This document shows, piece by piece, positions 10,392 to 18,480 of a stretch of 38,212 nt of DNA. The notes below the pieces were generated by a model that was not told the DNA's origin, searched no databases, and saw nothing but the letters and a program-made list of their open reading frames with translations. Position numbers and translations under genes: made by a program. Location of the stretch: contig JBNGIQ010008451.1 of NCBI GenBank assembly GCA_049999765.1, positions 23,400 through 61,611 on the forward strand, written 5' to 3'. The stretch comes from Phaeoceros laevis (Eukaryota > Anthocerotophyta > Anthocerotopsida > Notothyladales). The stretch's first letter is position 1. Each line of letters opens with the position of its first letter.

Positions 10392-10397
10392 TATAAA
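10392..10397 (+). promoter_or_regulatory. Probable TATA box of the second F-box gene
   Basis: TATAAA sits in TTATAAATCT, 238 bp upstream of the ATG at 10630 and just downstream of the ACGT-core palindrome. Transcription would be expected to start near 10425, giving a leader of about 200 nt. Confidence 0.5.
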
Positions 10398-10629
10398 TCT
10401 CAATGGAGACGGCCAGTTCCTCGTTTGCATGCTGTGCCTAGGTCAGACGGCGCGGTGGATCTGTGTTCTGTTCCTCACAATTTTGAGGAGCTGAAGCTGC
10501 TGTCAAGACTGCATGCGCAGTTGGAAATTGTGTTAGGAGTCCATCCCAGTTGGAGGTTGCATCCTGTGCGAAGCACCTCGCGCTGCTGCTGCTGCTCGGG
10601 ATAGTGATCATGATCTTGAGCAGGTTGCG

Positions 10630-12231
10630 ATGCAACAGCAGATGTCATCCATTAATGATATTTTGTGCCCGGATGTTTTGGAGAAGATTCTTTCTGCTCT
10701 TCAATCAAGTGGCACCCCAGTTGATGCTGCTGGAGCTAGGTGTGTCTGCAAACAATGGTCCGAGACGATTTTGCGTTCGCGTTTTCCTGCAGATGGAATG
10801 GACTCTTGGCTGGTCTTGCTCTTCACGCGGCCTAATTCAAAGTTTAACGGTGACGGACCTGTGCTCCAACCTGTGGCTCAAATGGAGGGGGTACCGCATT
10901 TGGCTACCGGTCAGGGACAAGAATCTGAGCTTACTTATGCTAAGCAGTGGATCAACAGTCTCGATGCAGTGGAATGCGATCCGCGGGCAGTGGTAGATAG
11001 CTATGAATACCGGCTGCCTGTGACCAAGACTTATCTTCAAGACGAAGGAGCAAATGACAAGTCTCAATACATGGTAGTGGACGAGGGGCCCGAGGACCTT
11101 ACGCTTGACTGCTGGATGGTGGATCCAAACTCAAGCCGTTGGTTCCAGGTAGCTTTGCCACCACTCCGTGCATCCATGTCTTACTTGATACGGTCGTCTG
11201 CATTCGGAGGATCTGGCAGATCTGGCCTCTTGGCCATCTTCAAAAATTCCAGACTACATCCCAGCTACTGGATTGGGAATCCCATGACCAACACTTGGCG
11301 CAATATCATGTCCCCGCAACTCGGTCAGCCCTCCAGCAGTAGTGGTTGGTGGGAATGGATGACCTCAGAGCTTATAGTTTACCAAAAGTATAGCTACAAG
11401 ATCGTTCAGCTGCGAGTAACTTGCAGTCAACAAACATGGTATGAAACCTGGGATACCTGGCCGCAGCTGGTCATCAGGGCAGTCATCTTCGAATCTACCT
11501 CCAACAGCTGGTTGACAACTTCCATGCCCAGCACCGGCCAGCTTCGAGGTGCTCTGGCTTCCACCTGCGGCTTCAGCGGCAATATCTACATTCTTTTGAT
11601 TGACCAGCTTGAATATGAGATAGCGGAGGGCTATTACGTAGCAGTGGGACCACTGCGGGCGACCGTGCTAACCTACGACGGGGAAGATAACGAGTTCAAG
11701 ACCGTGGTGCCTGCCTCTGATGTGACATACAGTGAAGGTGCTCCAGGATCCTCCATAGTTTGGCAGTCCATGAAGCTTATTGTCAAAAAGGACCCCAGTA
11801 CTGGCACTTGCTGCAACAGCCCTGGCGATGCTCTGCTGGAAATATGGGCCGGGATCACCACAGAGCAAGATTATGACGAGCTGGATTTCATTCAAAGTTG
11901 GCGCCTCGTGAGCTTCTGCGTCCTGCGGTTCAGTCAAAATACACAGAGCTGGCGAGTGCAGTCCACCTCTGACATGGTCCCTGAAGAAGATTGCCAAACT
12001 ACTCCGGCCGGTGGTACCGGTGAGAGCGAGTGTATGGCATTTGATGCCAATCCGATGAACGGAACAGAGCTGTATTTTACAGCTCTAGACCCTGTCTGCA
12101 CCATGCTAGGAAAGTTCACCGACGGAGCCAGGCTCTACTCACCCTTGAAGTTCCCTTCTCCGTTGCGGTGTCATATTGAACCCTCCACCTCTTCTGCAAC
12201 CATCAACCCACAGTTTGATATCTCCCCATAA
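10630..12231 (+). CDS. F-box protein (intronless, 533 aa)
   Basis: This single-exon gene has an N-terminal F-box at about residues 9-48: N-D-I-L-C-P-D-V-L-E-K-I-L-S-A-L, then A-R-C-V-C-K-Q-W-S-E-T-I. It is a likely SCF ligase receptor with an unassigned substrate. The rest is a long region rich in Trp, Gly and aromatic residues, such as G-N-P-M-T-N-T-W-R-N and I-F-E-S-T-S-N-S-W, spaced as in the beta-propeller or F-box-associated modules of plant F-box proteins. It shares no obvious sequence with the F-box gene at 407 beyond the F-box, so the two are not a recent tandem duplication. A second Met lies at residue 5. The promoter has a TATA box at 10392 and a palindromic bZIP-type site. Confidence 0.85.
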   Translation: MQQQMSSINDILCPDVLEKILSALQSSGTPVDAAGARCVCKQWSETILRSRFPADGMDSWLVLLFTRPNSKFNGDGPVLQPVAQMEGVPHLATGQGQESELTYAKQWINSLDAVECDPRAVVDSYEYRLPVTKTYLQDEGANDKSQYMVVDEGPEDLTLDCWMVDPNSSRWFQVALPPLRASMSYLIRSSAFGGSGRSGLLAIFKNSRLHPSYWIGNPMTNTWRNIMSPQLGQPSSSSGWWEWMTSELIVYQKYSYKIVQLRVTCSQQTWYETWDTWPQLVIRAVIFESTSNSWLTTSMPSTGQLRGALASTCGFSGNIYILLIDQLEYEIAEGYYVAVGPLRATVLTYDGEDNEFKTVVPASDVTYSEGAPGSSIVWQSMKLIVKKDPSTGTCCNSPGDALLEIWAGITTEQDYDELDFIQSWRLVSFCVLRFSQNTQSWRVQSTSDMVPEEDCQTTPAGGTGESECMAFDANPMNGTELYFTALDPVCTMLGKFTDGARLYSPLKFPSPLRCHIEPSTSSATINPQFDISP

Positions 12232-12771
12232 GTTCCTAGTGTGAATAGGGAGGTTTTCTAATCAGAAGTTTCGTAGACATCCTTATCTTCTTAATTTATG
12301 TATATGTAAGTAAATGAACTATTATCAAAGGTTTTCAAGTTAGGGCTTTGGCATGCATGTGCATGGCATTCCAAAGACACACATGAATTTCCTTCCATCA
12401 GGTGGCAGTTGGCATATGGTAGAAATCAATTTTATTAAAAAAGTTAGATTTTCAGGGAATGTTTCCATAAATAACAGGGACAGTGATAGTGACAGCGATA
12501 GTGATAGTGATAGCGATAGTGATACTGGCAAATGGCAAATAACCAACACCATTCTAGATGCTGCATCCTAGAGAGGATCCTAGGATGTAATTTCGAATTG
12601 CCACTTGCTAGAACATTCCAACACTAGATAAAGCTTGAAAAAAGCTCCAAAAAGAAAATCAATCGTTTTTGTCACGTAGAAAACCACCTATCTATCTAGA
12701 TTCTAGGACTGTCCCTCGCTAGTCCATCTAGGGGGACGTTTGGAGGGAATGCAGGCAGGAACAAAAAGAAG
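12232..12771. other. Intergenic region with hexanucleotide microsatellite
   Basis: This separates the convergent F-box and LTP genes and should hold both 3' UTRs. It contains the GATAGT microsatellite at 12479-12525 and otherwise AT-rich sequence with no supported gene. Confidence 0.5.
12479..12525. repeat. (GATAGT)n hexanucleotide microsatellite, about 8 units
   Basis: GATAGT, GACAGT, GACAGC and GATAGC variants alternate with exact 6-bp spacing. The repeat leaves several frames open on both strands, so short open frames reading Asp-Ser or Ser-Leu repeats here are artefacts of the repeat. Confidence 0.9.
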
Positions 12772-13107
12772 CTAGTCACCTCCACAAGATGCACCAGCGG
12801 GAACGGCCAAAAATCCACACCTCTCCGGAAGCTCCGAAGCCGCTCTTTGATCAAAGCCTTGCACCGCTGAGGCAGAATCAAGCATGGAGCACCAGCAGGC
12901 TGGATCTGCGTGCTCCATCGCGTCGCAGCAGCCCTGAACAGGAGCTGTTCTGAATGCCGGGTTGCCTGCCACCACGCTCGGAAAGCATGCCGAAATCTCC
13001 AGTTGTGTGGCGGTACAATCCACCGCTGGCGCAAAGGGAACTAGTGCTTGGCCTCCAGCTTCCCCAACTGCGACCACTAGAAACGCAATGCACAGCGTCT
13101 GGAACAT
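12772..13107 (-). CDS. Non-specific lipid-transfer protein-like, secreted eight-cysteine protein
   Basis: This 111-aa protein starts at Met 13107. An N-terminal signal peptide (M-F-Q-T-L-C-I-A-F-L-V-V-A-V...) ends near the A-L-V-P-F-A-P-A segment. The mature part has the complete eight-cysteine motif of the prolamin/nsLTP superfamily: C-x9-C-x18-CC-x9-C-W-C-x23-C-x10-C. Such proteins form a four-helix, four-disulfide hydrophobic pocket and act in the apoplast on cuticle or suberin lipids, or are GPI-anchored (LTPG). No GPI-type hydrophobic tail is seen; the frame stops three residues after the last Cys. However, the end contains a donor-like GAG|GTGACT, so a downstream exon is possible. The open frame continues 33 codons upstream of this Met, but that part would hide the signal peptide. 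Confidence 0.8.
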   Translation of the reverse strand: MFQTLCIAFLVVAVGEAGGQALVPFAPAVDCTATQLEISACFPSVVAGNPAFRTAPVQGCCDAMEHADPACWCSMLDSASAVQGFDQRAASELPERCGFLAVPAGASCGGD

Positions 13108-13473
13108 GGCGACCTCGCTCCCGAAATGTGGCGCGTGCTGTGTTGCGGTTAAGCCGACGATGAACCAGCTGGACAGGTCTAGGAGGTGATGAAAATCTGC
13201 GTGCACCTGAAACGGGTGCTCAGCTGAGCACCTATCTCAAACGGTTCCTGAAACCACAAGCGCCTCCCGCTCGCTCCTCTCATATTTAGGCTGCCTGAGC
13301 CGAGGGTCCCAACGCTCACCTGACACCGACAGCGCACCGACCACTTTGCAAGCTTGATGCCCGTGCCTCGGCCTGCTGGCAGGAACCTCTTTATTATTTC
13401 AGACAAGTTAGAGCAACTAAGCTGCCCTGCTTCTCGTTACAACTAGTGAAGTCACTTGAAAGGCCATGGGCTG
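13108..13473 (-). promoter_or_regulatory. Upstream region of the LTP gene, abutting the retroelement
   Basis: This holds the presumed promoter of the LTP gene (minus strand) up to the eroded 3' end of the gypsy element. A diagnostic 3' LTR was not recognised, so the retroelement probably lost this end. No gene is supported. Confidence 0.35.
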
Positions 13474-13659
13474 TCAAATACTGGGCCAAGGCTCCGAAGT
13501 GACGTAAGACAGCTCGTACCCACGCCAATGCACTAAAAATTCGAAGTGACCCCTGCAAATAGGGTGCTTTAAAATCGCCTGAACCTCAAAATACTCCTCA
13601 CCATCACTCAGCTTGGGTGGACGTCGTACTAGTGGCATGCCATGATATTTTTTAAGCAA
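13474..13659 (-). pseudogene. Gypsy chromodomain fragment
   Basis: A short open frame encodes the C-terminal end of a chromovirus integrase: an L-L-K-K-Y-H segment, then a chromodomain with E-E-Y-F-E-V-Q-A-I-L and F-L-V-H-W-R-G-Y. It follows the integrase frame after a single in-frame stop near 13684. Such chromodomains steer integration toward marked chromatin. Confidence 0.8.
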
Positions 13660-13686
13660 GGAGGCATGGAAGACATTGTGGATATG

Positions 13687-14800
13687 CTAGGACTCCTGCA
13701 GCTCCAATTTGTAAGCTACTGCCCTGATGGGCTCAAGGACTCGAAAGGGGCCAAGCCACATTGGGTTCAGCTTAGATTTGCCCATTTTCATAGGGATATT
13801 TCTAGAAGAAAGCATGACCACGTCCCCAACGCTATAGGTGACATCCCGTCGTCTTTTGTCCGCTTGCTGCTTCTGATTATTCCTCCAGGGCCTCATTGGC
13901 CATGCATCGTGCTGATTCAAGGACCTTGGCTCGTTCCTCCAAATAGTCATATGTAAGTTGCTGGAACTTTGCTTGAGGCTACTACCGTTGATTGTAGTGT
14001 TCTGGGATTGCGGCTTCCATTCAAGGGAAAAAGGTGTCACACCAACGGTTGCACTAACAGCATTGTTCATAGCAAATTCTACTAATTTTAAATAACGATC
14101 GCAGTTCTCATGTTGCTCCCCAACATATGCCCTTAGCATTCTCTCAACAACTTGATTTGCTTTTTCCATTTGTCCATCAGTAGCGGGATCATAAGCAATA
14201 GAAGAACATAACTTGGTTTGCAATCCCTTATGCACTGCTCTGCAAAAAGCACCCGTAAACCTGGGATCCCTATCAGATGTGATCGACTTGGGAAGACCGT
14301 GAAACCTGTAGACCATCTTTAAAAACAATTCTGCCGCCTCAGGTGTCGTGCAATCCTCAGTCGTCGCTTCCAAAACTACCATCTTGGTGTGTTTGTCTAA
14401 AAACACCAACACCGCATTATGACCATTCCTGGTTTGTGGGATGCCCATGATAAAGTCCATAGTGACTTGATCTTAGGGATGAAAAAGAGACTTCGGCATA
14501 TTACGATTTGTCGAAAAACACCAACACCGCATTATGACCATTCTTGGTTTGTGGGATGCCCATGATAAAGTCCATAGTGACTTGATCTTAGGGCTCAAGC
14601 AGCACCTCAAATAGTTGTATATGTCCTCCCGGACGCATATTCTCATGCTTGATACGCTGGCAAGTATCACAAATGTGGAGAAAATCCTTAACATCCCTAC
14701 AAACAGTCCTCCAGTAATAAGTCCGCTGCAATTCTTTGAGCGTTCCATCTATCCCTTGATGTCAAAAAGATGGGGGCTTATGTGCCTCTTTAAGTAATGT
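13687..14800 (-). pseudogene. Gypsy integrase (zinc finger and catalytic core), disrupted
   Basis: The 257-codon frame 14460-13687 carries the retroviral-type integrase core: Asp in M-D-F-I-M-G-I-P, Asp in I-T-S-D-R-D-P-R-F, and the Glu region in T-D-G-Q-M-E-K-A-N. It ends with the S-V-G-D-V-V-M-L-S and W-L-G-P-F-R-V segments. The upstream Cys-Cys half of the zinc finger (I-C-D-T-C-Q-R-I-K-H) is readable at about 14640-14720. An 87-bp piece around the first catalytic Asp is tandemly duplicated, which breaks the frame. Confidence 0.85.
14392..14593. repeat. 115-bp-period tandem duplication inside the integrase
   Basis: Positions 14392-14478 and 14507-14593 are nearly identical (87 bp with only a few mismatches), separated by 28 bp not found in the other copy. 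Both copies cover the integrase stretch around M-D-F-I-M-G-I-P. Confidence 0.85.
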
Positions 14801-14847
14801 CACACGAATATGTTGCAACGTTGGCACATACAACTTGCCTTGATAAT

Positions 14848-15313
14848 CTATGTTTTAAAATACTATTGTATTCCTTATGCAATATTACGTATTTTTGTAT
14901 TTTTATTTTCTAAAAAATACTTGTATTTTTAAAAAACACTATGTAAGTTCAAAAAAATCCTCTGCTCTATTAACTTCGGTCAGGGTTTTATTTTGGGTTT
15001 TGTGGGTTTATTTGAGTTTCTTTCAATATTTTGATTTTGAGGTTGATACACAGAATACAAGTGTGCTTCAAACACGGGTGGTGGAAACAAAGATTCCAAG
15101 TGGGAGCATGTGCATATCTTAGAAAAAACAAGACAAGGGGAACCTAAGGTACAATATACAATGGTCTGGCTTTTTCTTTTTTAGATTTCCCATAGCTATA
15201 TATACATAAGTTATATTTTATTTTCCTATTTTTTATCTAAAAAGTAAAATACTATGAAATACTTGTTATCGTATTATCGTATTTTATTTCGTATTTTATA
15301 TTTTAAGACATAG
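14848..15313. mobile_element. Non-autonomous TIR element (hAT-like MITE) inserted in the gypsy element
   Basis: The 466-bp AT-rich segment is bounded by CTATGTTTTAAAATA at the left and the reverse complement of CTATGTCTTAAAATA at the right (14 of 15 match). Flanking octamers are TTGATAAT (14840-14847) and TTTATAAT (15314-15321), a 7 of 8 match consistent with an 8-bp hAT-type target duplication. Gypsy coding similarity stops at one side and resumes at the other. No transposase is encoded. Confidence 0.65.
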
Positions 15314-15564
15314 TTTATAATAGAGTAACCCTTCATGTTCAGTCCATAAGGTATTACCCTCTTCTATGGCTTTTTTTGCACCTTTTACCTTGTCATTCAC
15401 ATGCAAAACTGCCTTAATTTTCTCTTGCTAGCCTGGAACAGGACCTAGCCCACTGCCATAGCATTAGCCTGCACTCTACTCGACGAGTCTGTCACCTTTA
15501 TTTATTCTCCTTTTAAATAACATACTTAAAACTCAAATTGCGGAAAGCATTCCAACCAACATGC

Positions 15565-15812
15565 TTACTTCCTCGAAAGCAAGGGTTGTATTTGTAAGTA
15601 CCTGAGTGGGCTTTGGTCAGCCTCCATTACGAACATGACTCTTTTCAAGTAGCATCTCCACTGCTTCAAAGCTAATACCCATGCCGAAGTCTCCTTTTCA
15701 TATGTGCTATGATTGAGTTCAGCTCCTTTTAGCTTCTTGTTCAAATATGCAATTGACTGCATGCCATCTACTTGGTTTCGTTGAAGCACAACTTCGACGG
15801 CTTTGTCTGATG
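15565..15812 (-). pseudogene. Gypsy RNase H fragment
   Basis: The minus-strand frame shows the RT-associated RNase H signature: A-S-D-K-A-V at the 5' end, I-A-Y-L-N-K-K-L-K-G-A-E-L-N, S-T-Y-E-K-E, then D-Q-S-P-L-R-Y-L. Similarity ends abruptly near 15812-15830, where a fold-back insertion begins. Confidence 0.8.
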
Positions 15813-15829
15813 CTCAATTGCTTTGGAAG

Positions 15830-16490
15830 ATGCTATCGTATTCTACTCGTTGAGCTCTATCCGAATGTGTTAGAAAAGTACTAAGCTGACACGTGTTGCG
15901 AAAGTTATGGGCAAACGCGAGTTCCAAGTACAGGTGTCCCCCCTAGTACTATTTGGTACTGCAGGCACCTGTCGATACTGTCGATTTTTAAGGAGGGTAA
16001 CATGGGCCCAGAGACACCCCAAAGTACCCTGGTCTAGGAGAAAACCTAAGTACCGGGCTTGTAGAATTTCCAGCATTTTGGGTACTTGGACTTTACTTTG
16101 CCCATAACTTTCGCGACACGTGTCGGATCGGTACTTTTTTAACATATTCGGATAGAGTTCGACGAGTAGACCATAGTATGTTTTATCATTCGTTTTGGAC
16201 ACAACACGTGCATGATACAAGGGGGACAAGTACTCTCGCGGCCCAAGTACCCATGTCGAAAAGTAGACCACTGTAGCGTGCAAGTGCCCATATGTTAATT
16301 ATAAGTATATGGCACTCTAGGCATATGGGCATTTTGGACAAAGACTTTCAAATTAGGGGTTTAAGAAAAAAATGGAACCAATTTTTTTTTAAAAACTTCG
16401 TTCGCATTTTATTTCATGAAAACACGCCTTTTTTTCGGAGCATGCTTGATTGCCCGGTACAGTTTACACCCATCAGTACCGGGGGGAGAC
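15830..16490. mobile_element. Fold-back insertion between RT and RNase H of the gypsy element
   Basis: Gypsy similarity is lost across this interval. It contains two long inverted arms, 15833-15915 and 16097-16176, about 80 bp each and roughly 80% identical by eye. Both read from the outside in as C-T-A-T-... to ATGGGCAAA. An additional short inverted pair (GCCCATATG/CATATGGGC) lies at about 16286-16332, and a CCCGGTAC/GTACCGGG pair at about 16455-16483. The outer boundaries are estimated only from where RT and RNase H coding stops. No transposase is visible. Confidence 0.55.
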
Positions 16491-16504
16491 AGTTACCGTT
16501 ACTT

Positions 16505-17145
16505 CGGAAAGCATGATGATCATGCTTTGGCCCCCATTGCTATTTACGCTCTTCTTTGAAAAGATCTGTCAGAGATGCGGATAACTGAGCAAATCCACGC
16601 ACAAACGTTATAAAATACGTGTACGAAGGAAAACCTAAGAAGGCTTACACCTCTGTAATATTTGACAGCGTCGGCCATTCATACACAAATGGCACCTTCT
16701 CTGGATCCATCTTGATTGCCTCTGCAGATACTATATGCCCTAAATATTTCATTTGCTGCTCAAAGAATTCACATTTAGGTAACTGAGCATAGAGTTGATT
16801 TTTCAAGAGTCGAAGAAGAACTTCACGAAGTAGTCGTATGTGTTCCTCCCTCGTAACAGTATGGATGAGGATATCATCTAAATATACCATGAGGCCCTTA
16901 TCCAATGAGTCACTTAACGCATGTTCATAAGTGTCTAGATCTAGAATGTGGCTGGGGCGTTAGTCATGCCGAATGACATAACCAACCATTTATAGTATCC
17001 AATCTGGTGTTAAACGCGATTTTCTCAATATCCTCCGGGGCCATACGGATCTGATGATATTCTGAGCACTGCCAGATTCAACTTCGAGAAATACTTAGAT
17101 CCGGCTAATTGCTCTAGCAATTTGTCAATTTAGGAAGCGCAAACC
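16505..17145 (-). pseudogene. Gypsy reverse transcriptase, C-terminal and palm parts, degenerate
   Basis: The minus strand shows the catalytic Y-L-D-D-I-L-I motif (in 16645-16905), followed by Y-L-G-H-I-V-S and T-E-V plus F-L-G-F segments toward 16510. Upstream, 16906-17140, the L-P-K-I-D-K-L-L, S-K-Y-F-S-K-L and I-R-M-A-P-E-D segments appear in different frames, so several frameshifts have accumulated. The conserved P-F-G-L-T-N-A-P region is mutated. Confidence 0.8.
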
Positions 17146-17656
17146 TTTTTTTTTATAGTGAATTTTGGCGCTTTTTCATATTAGACACAAATTTGTATAC
17201 ATTTACACGTTATATCCTAATGTGCCTATTCTTTTACCATGTCCTCAACGCCCGAGCTATTTTAAATCTTTTAATTGCACTCCCAGCTCGAGACATTGCG
17301 GCGTTTTCCATTGCTCCCGAGGCCAAGTAGCCAGCCGCCAGCCTGCCGAGCCGGTGCGCGGGCAGCACAGCTCGTGAACCGGGACACACGAGCCCCACTT
17401 GAAGGGGCCCCACCCCAGCCAGTCTTCGCCAAGCCCACCGCCAGTATCCCAACGCAGACGCAATTGCGGTCGCGCGGGCACCGCCACAAAGGGCACGCTC
17501 CCGGCAAGGTGGCAACCCGCCACGTGGCCCCATGCTTGCCGGTCCCGCAAGGAGGGTGGGCAAAAGGGGCCTGCTAGTGGCAGGGGTTCGGAATCGAATC
17601 CCTGCCGGCCCGTTGGCAGGGCTCACGCGCTACCAAAGGGGTGTTCCCCGTGGGAC
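17146..17656 (-). mobile_element. tRNA-headed SINE inserted in gypsy RT
   Basis: Read on the minus strand, the head at about 17655-17565 is tRNA-like. It has an A-box-like GGTAGCGCGTGAGC, an anticodon-arm-like CTGCCAA (Gly-GCC-like) and a B-box-like GATTCGATTCC. A GC-rich body follows, then an AT-rich tail ending in nine A (plus-strand T run 17146-17154). The insertion is bounded by a target duplication: A7-C-AGGTTTG on the head side and an A-run-AGGTTTG on the tail side. It interrupts RT exactly between L-N-N-I-T-K-K-N and L-P-K-I-D. The length of about 510 bp is long for a SINE, so the AT-rich 3' part may come from a LINE tail or a second event. Confidence 0.7.
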
Positions 17657-17671
17657 CAAACCTGTTTTTTT

Positions 17672-17995
17672 CGTGATGTTGTTCAGGCCCCTCTAATCAA
17701 AACACATCGGAAGTTTTTCATCCTTCTTCCTTGCAAACAAAATAGGCACTCCATATAGTGAGATAAAAAGCCTAGTATTTCCCCTCTTAAGCAGCTCTTC
17801 CACTTGCTTTCTAGACTCCTCTATATCCGGTACAGGTCTATATTTTATACACTGGTTAGTACATGGGATTATGGTTATCGGGAATTAACTCTATCCGGTA
17901 GGTAGTCTACCAACCTTATAGGCGGTAGATTTGTTAGTAGTCCTTCCACTAACTCGTCCTGAAAATCTTTTAACGATTCTTGACCTCTGGGTCCT
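17672..17995 (-). pseudogene. Gypsy reverse transcriptase, N-terminal part
   Basis: The minus strand gives the conserved N-terminal RT region in shifting frames: D-F-Q-D-E-L-V-E-G-L near 17960, L-F-I-S-L-Y-G-V-P-I-L-F near 17750, a degraded K-K-D...M-C-F-D, and L-N-N-I-T-K-K-N at 17690. It is continuous with the RT part beyond the SINE at 17145. Confidence 0.75.
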
Positions 17996-18113
17996 TGATC
18001 TGGCCTACCTGCCTCTTTAGCACCACCCGTGGAAGCATACCGGAATATGGAGACGCAACATTTCATTTGGACTACCGAGTATGCATATGTCATAATGGAG
18101 ACATGGAGAAGAC

Positions 18114-18386
18114 ATGGAGGAACTCACCATAAACGGGTATGCATATGTCATAATGGATAGGGTGTTAAGATGGCTTAAGATGTCTACATACACATGGTAT
18201 AGCAGGAGAAGAGCACGAGACGCTGGGGCAAGTGCGATGCCTCCACGCAACTCACAGCAGCAACGTGAGGAGAAAACCAGATTGAAGAAGTTGGTCACCC
18301 CAGAGGTACTTGACGAGGTCATCCGCACGGGGGTAGCCCCCCTGAGATCTGGGATGGGATCAGTGCAAAAGGGGCCGGTAAGCTAG
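18114..18386 (+). CDS. Short plus-strand open frame inside the gypsy remnant, unrecognised
   Basis: This 90-codon frame runs antisense to the retroelement. Its second half, from an internal Met at 18237, is charged and helix-prone (S-Q-Q-Q-R-E-E-K-T-R-L-K-K, then T-P-E-V-L-D-E-V-I) and reads more like a protein N-terminus than a random frame. The region lies where gypsy gag/protease sequence should be continuous, so it may be a piece of a separate insertion. A 20-bp direct repeat (TATGCATATGTCATAATGGA, 18078 and 18138) flanks its start. Function is unknown and it may not be expressed. Confidence 0.2.
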   Translation: MEELTINGYAYVIMDRVLRWLKMSTYTWYSRRRARDAGASAMPPRNSQQQREEKTRLKKLVTPEVLDEVIRTGVAPLRSGMGSVQKGPVS

Positions 18387-18480
18387 ATACTGTACATTTT
18401 GTTACTAGCTCCTGAGTCTACAAGAAACCAACAAGTCTTTCTATTCACCTTGCCCGAGAGGTGAATAAGCTACGAAGTCT
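18380..18480 (-). pseudogene. Gypsy aspartic protease fragment
   Basis: On the minus strand F-L-V-D-S-G-A-S-N is readable, with the active-site D-S-G at about 18410-18418. This is the retropepsin signature expected upstream of RT. Flanking frames are broken and a zinc knuckle could not be identified with confidence. Confidence 0.5.

Larger units (their letters stand above)
9398..10629. other. Intergenic region and promoter of the second F-box gene
   Basis: This contains the 3' UTR of the small mitochondrial gene and the upstream region of the second F-box gene. I see no credible gene. Notable elements are a 13-bp tandem direct repeat near 10179-10204, a CA run at 10219-10231, the ACGT-core palindrome at 10309-10325, a TATA box at 10392-10397 and a CTG run near 10581-10596 in the probable leader. 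Confidence 0.5.
13474..18480 (-). mobile_element. Degenerate Ty3/gypsy chromovirus (chromodomain retrotransposon), with nested insertions
   Basis: Read on the minus strand, the pol order is protease (about 18400), reverse transcriptase, RNase H, integrase, chromodomain. This is the gypsy order, and the chromodomain places it in the chromovirus clade. The coding sequence is broken by stops, frameshifts and at least three insertions (14848-15313, about 15830-16490, 17146-17656). No LTR pair was recognised; ends are approximate and the right edge may extend past 18480. It is an inactive fossil. Confidence 0.85.

Noticed and set aside
12353-12571. Open frame with Asp-Ser dipeptide repeats
   Set aside because: Produced by the GATAGT microsatellite, which keeps several frames open on both strands.
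17565-17656. tRNA gene on the minus strand
   Set aside because: A- and B-box-like motifs are present but the acceptor stem and anticodon arm do not pair properly; it is the head of a SINE with a target duplication.
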